Below are positions 56,657-64,000 of a stretch of 64,000 bases of DNA, one piece after another (positions within the stretch are counted from its first letter, which is position 1; the number at the start of each line of letters is the position of its first letter). The notes below the pieces were generated by a model. It saw only the letters and a program-made list of their open reading frames with translations, made no database searches and was not told where the DNA came from. The stretch is from Bordetella genomosp. 13. Lineage in GTDB: Bacteria > Pseudomonadota > Gammaproteobacteria > Burkholderiales > Burkholderiaceae_B. Location of the stretch: positions 620,001 to 684,000 of the forward strand of contig NZ_CP021111.1 in NCBI RefSeq assembly GCF_002119665.1, in the 5' to 3' direction. A program made the translations under genes and the position numbers.

Positions 56657-56714
56657 GCGTGCGCCAAGTCAGCGACCGAATCGCATCCGGAAAAGAACAA
56701 GGGGGGGATCGCCG

Positions 56715-59594
56715 TTGACAACACAGCAGCTTCTAACGCCGCACCAGAGCCAGTACTTCGCCTGGCTGCTGACCCGACGCGCGGCGGGCGACTCTGTGGA
56801 GTCGCTGGCCTCAACCTTGGTCGATTCGCAAGTCGATCTGAATCCTCATCAAGTCGAGGCCGCGCTCTTCGCTTGCCGCAACCCGCTCTCACGCGGCGTG
56901 ATCCTCGCCGACGAGGTTGGTCTGGGCAAGACCATCGAAGCCGGTTTGGTCATCTCCCAACGCTGGGCCGAACGGCGACGGAAGATGCTCATCATTGTTC
57001 CGGCGAACCTGCGCAAGCAGTGGCACCAGGAGTTGCAGGACAAGTTCGGCCTGCAAGGGCTGATCCTTGAAGCCAAAAACTACAACGCGATCCGCAAGCA
57101 GGAGCGGCAGAATCCATTCTTGTTCGCGTCCGGCCCGATCATCTGTTCCTACCAGTTCGCAAAGGCCAAGGCCGACGACGTCAAGGGCATTGACTGGGAC
57201 TTGGTCGTGCTCGACGAAGCGCATCGCCTGCGCAACGTTTACAAGACCAGCAATGTCATCGCCAAGACCCTCAAGGAGGCGTTGTCGCGCGTTCACTCCA
57301 AGGTGCTTCTGACCGCGACGCCGTTGCAGAACTCATTGCTCGAACTCTATGGGCTGGTCAGCTTCATCGATGACCGCGTGTTCGGAGACCTTGATAGCTT
57401 CCGCTCGCAGTTCACTGGCAGAGAGCAATCCTTCAGCAGCCTGCGTGACCGGCTGGCCCCCATCTGCAAGCGCACCCTGCGCAAACAGGTTCAGCCCTAC
57501 GTTTCGTACACAGCACGCAGGGCCATCGTCGAGGAGTTCACGCCATCGAGCGAAGAGCAGGAACTTTCCAGGCTCGTCGCCGACTATCTGCGCCGCCCCA
57601 ACCTCAAGGCCCTGCCCGACGGGCAGCGCCAACTGATTTCACTCGTGCTGTGGAAGCTGCTTGCTTCCAGCACGCACGCGATTGCGGGTGCGTTGGAGAC
57701 AATGGCCAAGCGTCTCCAGGGCGTGCTGGATCAAGCTCCCGTGGTTCCCGATCTCGCCGAAGAACTGGACGAGGACTACGAGTCGCTCGACGAGACCGCC
57801 GACGAATGGGAGGACCAAGAGCCGGGCAAAGAGGCAACGAACCGCTCCGAGCGTGATGCCGTCGCGCAGGAGATAGAGGAGCTTCGCCACTTCAAAACGC
57901 TGGCAACCAACATCCGTGACAACGCCAAGGGTAATGCGCTACTCACTGCGCTGGTTCGCGCCTTCGCCGAACTGGATCGGTTGGGCGCGGCCAGAAAGGC
58001 CATCATCTTCACCGAGTCCAGGCGCACGCAGGAATACCTCCTCAACTTGCTGGCCGACACGCCATACGGCGACGGCATCGTGCTCTTCAACGGCACCAAC
58101 AGCGACCAGCGCGCGCAGGCCATCTATAAGGACTGGCTGAAACGCCACGAAGGCACCGACCGCATCACCGGCTCCAAGACCGCCGACACCCGCGCAGCCT
58201 TGGTCGAGCACTTCAAGGAGCGCGGCAAGGTCATGATTGCCACCGAGGCTGGGGCCGAAGGCATCAACCTCCAGTTCTGCTCGCTCGTCATCAACTACGA
58301 CCTGCCCTGGAACCCGCAGCGCATCGAACAACGCATTGGACGGTGCCACCGCTACGGTCAGAAATTCGACGTGGTGGTGGTCAACTTCGTCGACCGCAGT
58401 AATGAGGCCGATGCACGGGTGTACGAGCTGCTGTCGCAGAAGTTCCAGCTCTTCGAAGGTGTATTCGGGGCCAGCGACGAAGTTCTCGGCGCCATCGGCT
58501 CCGGTGTCGATTTCGAGCGGCGTATCGCCGAGATCTACCAGAACTGCCGAGAGCCCGAAGAAATCAAGTCCAGCTTCGAGCAACTCCAGCTCGACCTCTC
58601 CGGCGAGATCAACGAGGCGATGGTCAAGACGCGGCAGGTCTTGCTTGAGAACTTTGATGAGGAGGTGCAGGAGAAGCTGCGCATGCGGGCAGACGACAGC
58701 CGCAACGCGCGCAATCGCTTCGAGCGCATGCTGATGGACCTGACCCGCGCGGAACTGGTCCATTGCGCCGCCTTCGATGACGACGGCTTCGATCTCCGCC
58801 ACATACCGACTGGAACCGACCATGGCGGTCTCGCGGGCATCGAACTGGGGCGCTACGAGTTGCCCCGCCGCTCCGGCGACGCGCATCTATACCGCATCAA
58901 TCATCCGCTGGCGCGATGGGGCATCGAGCAGGCCAAGGCTCGCGTACTCGACGGGGCTCGACTCGTCTTCGACTACAACGCCTACGGTTCAAAGATCAGC
59001 ACCCTCGAAGCCTATCGCGGCAAGGCCGGATGGCTCACCGTGAAGCTGATCTCGGTCGAGACTTTCGGCAACCAGGAGCAGCATCTGCTGGTTGCCGCGG
59101 GCACGACCGACGGCGTCGTGCTCGCGGAAGTAGACCCGGAAAAACTGTTGCGCCTGCCCGCGACCACGCAAGCAGCCAGTCTGTTCAACGCCCCTGACGC
59201 CACCCTGCTGGCCGACGTGGAGACCCGCAAGACAGCACTCCTGCGCGATGTCAACGAGCGCAACCTCGGTTACTTCGAGCAGGAAGTCCAGAAGCTGGAC
59301 GCCTGGGCGGACGACCTGAAGCTGGGTCTGGAGCAGGAGATCAAGGAGATCGATCGCGAGATCAAGGAGGTACGCCGCACGGCCGCGACCTCACCAACCC
59401 TCGAAGAAAAGCTCTCGTGGCAGAAGAAGCAGCGTGAGCTGGAAGGCAAGCGTAGCAAACTGCGCCGGGAGCTGTTTGCCCGGCAGGACGAAGTCGAAGC
59501 GCAGCGAAATGACCTCATCAGTCAGTTGGAAGTGCAGCTCCAGCAGCAGGTGGAAGAGCGCACGCTGTTTGCCGTCGAATGGGAGCTGGTCTGA
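56715..59594 (+). CDS. SNF2-family DNA helicase/ATPase of a defence operon
   Basis: 959 aa starting at TTG 56715 after a poly-G ribosome site (GGGGGGG at 56701-56707). Walker A ILADEVGLGKTIEAG (residues 66-73), DEAH box VVLDEAHRLRN near residue 166, SNF2 LLTATPLQN, and C-terminal helicase motifs IIFTESRRTQEYLLNLL, IATEAGAEGINLQ, LPWNPQRIEQRIGRCHRYGQ. A coiled coil of about 100 aa ends the protein. It resembles RapA/DISARM-DrmD helicases. The AIPR gene starts inside its stop (TGATG). Confidence 0.9.
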   Translation: MTTQQLLTPHQSQYFAWLLTRRAAGDSVESLASTLVDSQVDLNPHQVEAALFACRNPLSRGVILADEVGLGKTIEAGLVISQRWAERRRKMLIIVPANLRKQWHQELQDKFGLQGLILEAKNYNAIRKQERQNPFLFASGPIICSYQFAKAKADDVKGIDWDLVVLDEAHRLRNVYKTSNVIAKTLKEALSRVHSKVLLTATPLQNSLLELYGLVSFIDDRVFGDLDSFRSQFTGREQSFSSLRDRLAPICKRTLRKQVQPYVSYTARRAIVEEFTPSSEEQELSRLVADYLRRPNLKALPDGQRQLISLVLWKLLASSTHAIAGALETMAKRLQGVLDQAPVVPDLAEELDEDYESLDETADEWEDQEPGKEATNRSERDAVAQEIEELRHFKTLATNIRDNAKGNALLTALVRAFAELDRLGAARKAIIFTESRRTQEYLLNLLADTPYGDGIVLFNGTNSDQRAQAIYKDWLKRHEGTDRITGSKTADTRAALVEHFKERGKVMIATEAGAEGINLQFCSLVINYDLPWNPQRIEQRIGRCHRYGQKFDVVVVNFVDRSNEADARVYELLSQKFQLFEGVFGASDEVLGAIGSGVDFERRIAEIYQNCREPEEIKSSFEQLQLDLSGEINEAMVKTRQVLLENFDEEVQEKLRMRADDSRNARNRFERMLMDLTRAELVHCAAFDDDGFDLRHIPTGTDHGGLAGIELGRYELPRRSGDAHLYRINHPLARWGIEQAKARVLDGARLVFDYNAYGSKISTLEAYRGKAGWLTVKLISVETFGNQEQHLLVAAGTTDGVVLAEVDPEKLLRLPATTQAASLFNAPDATLLADVETRKTALLRDVNERNLGYFEQEVQKLDAWADDLKLGLEQEIKEIDREIKEVRRTAATSPTLEEKLSWQKKQRELEGKRSKLRRELFARQDEVEAQRNDLISQLEVQLQQQVEERTLFAVEWELV

Positions 59595-61360
59595 TGGCAA
59601 CAGTTGTCGCTCGGCCCCTCGAACTCGATCTGCTATGCCAGAAACTCGATGCAGATTACTCCACCCGAATCACGGGAACAGGGAACACGCCAGAATCTCG
59701 GCGAAGCAACTTTCTGTCCAAGGCAATTGCGGCATTCGTCCTGCATGAAGACGCCGGCGCCAATCTCGATGAGTCCGTGGCCGCCAGCATCGATGGTGGT
59801 CAGGATCATGGAATCGATTCAGTATTCGTTTCAACGGATCAGACGATCTGGCTGGTCCAATCCAAGTACAAAGAGTCAGGCACTGGCGAGCCGGAACTCG
59901 GCGAGGTATCCAAATTTCGGGACGGCGTAACCGACCTTCTGCAAGGACGCTGGAATCGTTTCAACAACGCCTTGCAAAGCCGCCAAGCGGCAATCACCAA
60001 TGCGTTGAACAGCGGTATCTGCAGGGTCAAAGTCGTGCTGGCCTATTCCGGCACGGCGGTATCCGATGATCGGCGCGACATCTTTGCCGACTTGGAGCGT
60101 GCGTTCAATGGCGCAAATCCGGGCTTTCTTCGATGCCATGCCTATGGGCTCACGACCCTTCACGATCTGCATCTGGACGGGGTTTCGGCCCAGCCCATAG
60201 AAGCCGAAGTCGAATTGAAGGACTTCGGTCACACGCAAGAGCCCTACCGGGCGTTCTACGGGCGCATGGACGCCAAGCGGCTCGCCGATCTTTGGGCGGC
60301 ACACGAGGAGCATCTGGTTGATCGGAACATTCGCCGGTTCAAGGGCACGACCACCGTCAATGCTGGACTAACCGAGACGATTCGACAAGAAGCACAGCAC
60401 TTCTTCTACTTCAATAACGGCGTCACCTTCCTCTGCGACTCCATAACGGAGCAGCACCCCCGCGACCCGAATCGGCAGACTGGCACGTTTCGCATTCGAG
60501 GCCTGTCCATCATCAACGGTGCGCAGACGGTTGGGGCGATAGCCCGCGAGCCACTGGCCCACTACGATGCACATCCCACCATAGTCATGGCGACTTTCGT
60601 TTGTCTTGAGAACGCGCCTGATGGCTTTGGCGATCGTGTCACCCAATCGCGTAACCGCCAGAATGCCGTAGAGCTGGAAGACTTTGCCGCGCTCGATGAA
60701 CGGCAGGCCATGTGGCAGCAGACCTTGCAGATGGCGGGCATTACCTATCTGGTCAAGCAGGGGGACGACGATCCGCCGCTATCGCCGACCTGCTTCAGCG
60801 CGCGTGAACTTGCGCCATTCCTGGCTTGCACCGTAACCACGAACGACTGGCAGGACTACGTGACCGCCGCCAAGGCCGACAAAAAGAAGCTGTTTGGGCG
60901 GGAGGGGTTGGTATCAGCAACCGACCCCTTACGCCATTCCTACGAACGGCTCTTCGCCGACTCCCTCACGGCAAGGCAAATGTGGCGGATAGCCCAAGTC
61001 GGCCGAGTGGTCGTAGAGAAAGTCCGCGCCAGAGCCACTGCCGAAGGTGATCCCGCCAACTTGCCAGCGGGGGCACTCCCTGCACGAGAGATTCTCAATC
61101 ACGGCGCTTGGCTGGTTCTACACGTCATTTTCATCCGGCTTCAGTTTCAAAACGGACCGATGCTGGCGTTGACCCAGGATGAGATGACAGCGATTTCACG
61201 CGAAGTCGATCTTGTTTCCGAGCGCCTTGTGAGTGCCGTCCAAGGCGCGCAGTGGAACAAGCAGGCGCGCAGCATCTTTGAGAACAAAACGGACTGTCGA
61301 ACCGTGAAAGGCCGTTTGATGGCGGCCTTGGCGCAGCAGAGCCAGGGAGGAAATCAATAG
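59594..61360 (+). CDS. AIPR-family phage-resistance protein
   Basis: 588 aa from the ATG overlapping the helicase stop. SIDGGQDHGIDSVFV with WLVQSKYKE looks like a PD-(D/E)XK-type nuclease core (D...QxK) at the N-terminus. The AIPR domain follows: FFYFNNGVTFLCDSI and FRIRGLSIINGAQTVGAI. AIPR proteins are linked to abortive infection. GTG of the next gene overlaps its stop (TAGTG). Confidence 0.86.
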   Translation: MATVVARPLELDLLCQKLDADYSTRITGTGNTPESRRSNFLSKAIAAFVLHEDAGANLDESVAASIDGGQDHGIDSVFVSTDQTIWLVQSKYKESGTGEPELGEVSKFRDGVTDLLQGRWNRFNNALQSRQAAITNALNSGICRVKVVLAYSGTAVSDDRRDIFADLERAFNGANPGFLRCHAYGLTTLHDLHLDGVSAQPIEAEVELKDFGHTQEPYRAFYGRMDAKRLADLWAAHEEHLVDRNIRRFKGTTTVNAGLTETIRQEAQHFFYFNNGVTFLCDSITEQHPRDPNRQTGTFRIRGLSIINGAQTVGAIAREPLAHYDAHPTIVMATFVCLENAPDGFGDRVTQSRNRQNAVELEDFAALDERQAMWQQTLQMAGITYLVKQGDDDPPLSPTCFSARELAPFLACTVTTNDWQDYVTAAKADKKKLFGREGLVSATDPLRHSYERLFADSLTARQMWRIAQVGRVVVEKVRARATAEGDPANLPAGALPAREILNHGAWLVLHVIFIRLQFQNGPMLALTQDEMTAISREVDLVSERLVSAVQGAQWNKQARSIFENKTDCRTVKGRLMAALAQQSQGGNQ

Positions 61361-63360
61361 TGCAAGCAAACATCAAAGGTCTGGTGGATCGACTGGAGCT
61401 TTCCCAGTCCAAGGCAATGATGCCTCTTTACGAGGCTATCTCGAATGCCGTCGATGCAATCGAAGAGCATCAAGACGGCTTCAGCAATCATTTGATTCGC
61501 ATCCGGCTGGTAGCTTCTACCGATCTTGCTCATCAAGCTGGCGATGAGACTCTGGTCGTGGACGGCTTTGATGTCATTGATGATGGCGTTGGCTTCAACG
61601 AAAAGAATTTGGCCTCGTTTCAGGAGGCACACACGCTTTCCAAGGTGAAGGTCGGTGGTCGAGGTGTCGGACGCTTCACCTTCCTGAAGGTCTTTTCATC
61701 CGTACACATCCGCAGCGTCTTCAAACGCGACGGTAAGGCTTTGCTGCGCGAGTTCGACTTCAGCATCCAAGATGAACTGAAAGGTGCAGACACCACGTCT
61801 GAAGTCAAAGAGGCATGTGGCACGCATACCTCCATGCGGGGCATGGATGACAAGTTTCGGGCTGGGTGGCCTACCCAGCCCGAGACCATCGCTGAACGCA
61901 TCATTGCGCACTTTCTGATCCGGTTTGCGGCCCGCTCCTGCCCTCCGATAGCTCTGGAGTCTCCTGGACACGCTCCGATTGACTTGCATGCCCTGTTTCA
62001 GTCCACCGTGCTGGCGCACATCCAAGAGCAGTTCTTTGAGGTTTCCGGCCATACATTCGCCTTGCAGGCTTATCGCCACCGAGACGGACGCTCGCGCCAC
62101 GAACTCAATTTGTGTGCGAACGGGCGGGAAGTCACCACAAGCAAGCTGCGTGACCTGCTTCCGGAGCTTCCCGAAAGGCTGATCGACGGGGACCAGGAGT
62201 CGTACACCTTGATCGTGCTGGTCACCGGGGAATACCTGGACGACCATGCCAACCAAGAGCGCACGCGCATCGCTTTCCAAAGCGATGAGGAACCCGAACT
62301 TGAGCAGTCGCTCGTCTCCCGGCGCGCCCTGCACCAGGGTATTGCGGGCGCGTTGCGCCCGCTGCTCTCGGGCGACTTGAAGTCAACGAACGAAGAAAAG
62401 CGGGCTCAAATCGAGAAATTTGTGGAGCAAGCCCCCGAGTACAGGGCGCTCACGCACCCTCGCTACAAAGAAGTGATCGAGCAAAAGATTCAGCCAGGCC
62501 TGTCTGAAGACAAGCTGGACGAAGCTCTTCTGCATGTGAAGCGCACCATCGAGGACGACATTCGCAAAGAGGCCAAGCATGTCGCGGCGCTCTTCGAAAC
62601 CGAAACCTTCGAACAGTACCAAGAGAAATTTAAGGAAATCGCGGAAAAGGCCAACGAAATCGGCAAGGCCCAGCTTGCTGCCTATATTGCGCACCGCCGA
62701 ACGATCCTTGACTTGGTGAACAACAGCCTCAAGAAAAAACGCACGGATGACAAATACCCGCTCGAACGAGTCTTGCACAAGATGATCTTCCCCATGGGGA
62801 CGACCTCGAAGGACATCTTCTTCGAGCAGCAGAACCTCTGGGTGATTGACGAGCGGCTGTGCTATCACACCCTGCTCACATCAGACAAAAAGCTGAAAAG
62901 CGTCGCTGGGCTGGACGACACCTCGGGCCGCGAGCCGGACATCTTTGCATTTTTTTATGACACACCCATCGGTGTCGCTGAGGCAGACAGCCTGCCTGGT
63001 GGTGGTGTTGTCATCATCGAGTTCAAGCGGCCAGGGCGGGACAATTATGACAAAGACCCCGCTGATCAGATCATCCAACGATTCCGAGAAATCTCCGAAG
63101 GGGGCGTCACTGACGTTGATGGGCGGCAGATCAATCCCGCCAGCCTGCGGTACACCGGGTATCTCATCGCTGATTTAATGCCGTCTTTGCATCGACAAGT
63201 ATTCGGACGTTACCACCGCACCGCCGACAACGAAGGGTATTTCTCCCCTTTGGCGACTGGCAACGGGTATATCGAAATTCTCTCCTACGACAAGCTCATC
63301 AAGGATGCAGAACGCCGCAACCGCATCCTGTTTGACAAGCTTGGACTGCACAAGCATTAA
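61360..63360 (+). CDS. GHKL ATPase fused to a PD-(D/E)XK-like nuclease
   Basis: 666 aa, GTG start within the previous stop. N-box YEAISNAVDA (Glu25, Asn29, Asp32), G1 box DDGVGF (Asp74), G2 box GGRGVGRF (100-104) define a GHKL/MORC-type ATPase. A helical middle with coiled coils (about 340-470) leads to a C-terminal region with GREPDIF (Asp527) and VVIIEFKRPG (Glu554, Lys556), the D...ExK nuclease pattern, as in Shedu-like proteins. Likely a DNA-sensing effector of the defence locus. Confidence 0.8.
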   Translation: MQANIKGLVDRLELSQSKAMMPLYEAISNAVDAIEEHQDGFSNHLIRIRLVASTDLAHQAGDETLVVDGFDVIDDGVGFNEKNLASFQEAHTLSKVKVGGRGVGRFTFLKVFSSVHIRSVFKRDGKALLREFDFSIQDELKGADTTSEVKEACGTHTSMRGMDDKFRAGWPTQPETIAERIIAHFLIRFAARSCPPIALESPGHAPIDLHALFQSTVLAHIQEQFFEVSGHTFALQAYRHRDGRSRHELNLCANGREVTTSKLRDLLPELPERLIDGDQESYTLIVLVTGEYLDDHANQERTRIAFQSDEEPELEQSLVSRRALHQGIAGALRPLLSGDLKSTNEEKRAQIEKFVEQAPEYRALTHPRYKEVIEQKIQPGLSEDKLDEALLHVKRTIEDDIRKEAKHVAALFETETFEQYQEKFKEIAEKANEIGKAQLAAYIAHRRTILDLVNNSLKKKRTDDKYPLERVLHKMIFPMGTTSKDIFFEQQNLWVIDERLCYHTLLTSDKKLKSVAGLDDTSGREPDIFAFFYDTPIGVAEADSLPGGGVVIIEFKRPGRDNYDKDPADQIIQRFREISEGGVTDVDGRQINPASLRYTGYLIADLMPSLHRQVFGRYHRTADNEGYFSPLATGNGYIEILSYDKLIKDAERRNRILFDKLGLHKH

Positions 63361-63366
63361 GGTGGC

Positions 63367-64000
63367 ATGACCATGAGCAAACAAAAACTAGAACTTACCT
63401 GGATCGGGAAGGAGAAGCGGCCCAAGCTGGAGCCCCGCATCCTGCTCGAAGACCCCGAGAAGTCATATCACGCCACGCATCGCGTGTCGGATGGCGACAT
63501 CTTCGACAACCGGCTGATCTTCGGCGACAACCTGCTGGCGCTCAAGGCGCTGGAGCAGGAGTTCTCAGGCAAGGTGAAGTGCATCTACATCGACCCGCCC
63601 TTTAATACGCAACAGGCATTTGAGCACTACGACGATGGATACGAGCACTCCATTTGGCTTGGACTCATTCGCGATCGCGCCGAATCTCTTCGGCGATTGC
63701 TGTCCGATGACGGAACGATGTTTGTGCACATCGACGATAACGAGCTCGGATACCTGATCGCGTTGTTGGACGAAGTGTTCGGGCGGGCGAATCGGGTTTC
63801 AGTGGTGACCTTCAAGCAAGGATCAGCTACCGGCCACAAGGCAATCAATCCAGGCGTTGTGAGCACCACTAACTTCATTCTGATCTACGCAAAGAATAAA
63901 TCGTTGTGGACGCCCAATCGAGTCTTCACGGCCCGTGCAGAGCGGGACAAGCGCTATGGGCAATTCATCGAAAACTACGAAGAGCCCTTCTCTCGTTGGC
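63367..64000 (+). CDS. site-specific DNA methyltransferase, type III Mod-like, truncated by window end
   Basis: 211 aa visible, beginning MTMSKQKLELTWIGKEKRPK. Catalytic motif IV YIDPPFN (Asp76-Phe79), then the IWLGLIRDRAESLRRLL and MFVHIDDNE segments of beta-class N6-adenine methyltransferases such as Mod. AAGGTGG gives a good ribosome site. The SAM motif I (FxGxG) should lie further on, beyond the window, as expected for the beta order. It probably protects host DNA for the operon. Confidence 0.88.
   Translation, partial: MTMSKQKLELTWIGKEKRPKLEPRILLEDPEKSYHATHRVSDGDIFDNRLIFGDNLLALKALEQEFSGKVKCIYIDPPFNTQQAFEHYDDGYEHSIWLGLIRDRAESLRRLLSDDGTMFVHIDDNELGYLIALLDEVFGRANRVSVVTFKQGSATGHKAINPGVVSTTNFILIYAKNKSLWTPNRVFTARAERDKRYGQFIENYEEPFSRW

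Overview
This is a GC-rich window with the codon use and gene families of a betaproteobacterium; that placement is an inference, since there is no rRNA or tRNA to fix taxonomy. It combines an ICEclc/PAGI-2-like integrative conjugative element (ICE) backbone (MobH relaxase, MPF-G type IV secretion) with two blocks of ion-transport and stress genes and one defence locus. No CRISPR array, tRNA, rRNA or integrase was seen.

Layout. (1) 1-1145: the 3' part of an IS91-family transposase, followed by a ~0.6 kb gene-poor stretch with a strong 21-bp inverted repeat. (2) 1763-18135: a sodium/stress block. A nhaR-type LysR regulator (10903) is divergent from an apparent operon of a CaCA antiporter and a six-gene Mrp/Mnh/Pha Na+(K+)/H+ antiporter (fused A-B subunit, then C, D, E, F, G). 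Around it lie ExoD- and CopD-like membrane proteins, two paralogous TerB-like proteins, a metallophosphoesterase, a lipid kinase, a UPF0114 protein, a DUF3616 protein, and an HPF/BI-1/zinc-ribbon/TerB cluster. (3) 18296-28494: ICE backbone, first part. It holds a LysR effector-domain protein, an XRE regulator, the MobH relaxase TraI, an AbiEi/AbiEii toxin-antitoxin pair, DUF3742, a TraG-N protein and the TIGR03755/03756/03757 proteins. (4) 28879-46116: a ~17 kb block with bioA, ilvD, pyrC, a second CaCA antiporter, TerB, amphi-Trp and VC0807 proteins, a P-type ATPase, UspA, HtpX, an SbtA/SbtB-like bicarbonate transport pair, a second nhaR and a Sua5-type tRNA-modification gene. It is flanked by wrecked genes: a truncated, frameshifted thyA at one end and a frameshifted N6-adenine methyltransferase remnant at the other. 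(5) 47068-56231: ICE backbone, second part, from RadC and a DsbA-like protein through the VirB4/TraC ATPase to the RAQPRD protein. (6) 56456-64000: a tightly packed plus-strand defence locus: helix-turn-helix protein, SNF2 helicase, AIPR protein, GHKL ATPase fused to a PD-(D/E)XK-like nuclease, and a DNA methyltransferase cut by the window end.

How it fits together. Blocks 2 and 4 share a theme of Na+/H+/Ca2+ homeostasis under nhaR-type regulators, and block 4 adds Na+-driven bicarbonate uptake. That would suit a carbon-fixing or alkaline/saline-exposed host (inference). Palindromic TTCG...CGAA boxes sit in front of both nhaR genes, and a near copy lies upstream of the 3481-2259 membrane operon. 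The conjugation module is split by block 4, and the coupling protein expected beyond RAQPRD is not found there; the defence locus begins instead. The best candidate for an under-described system is the SNF2-AIPR-GHKL/nuclease-methyltransferase operon. The second is the SbtA/SbtB-nhaR unit.
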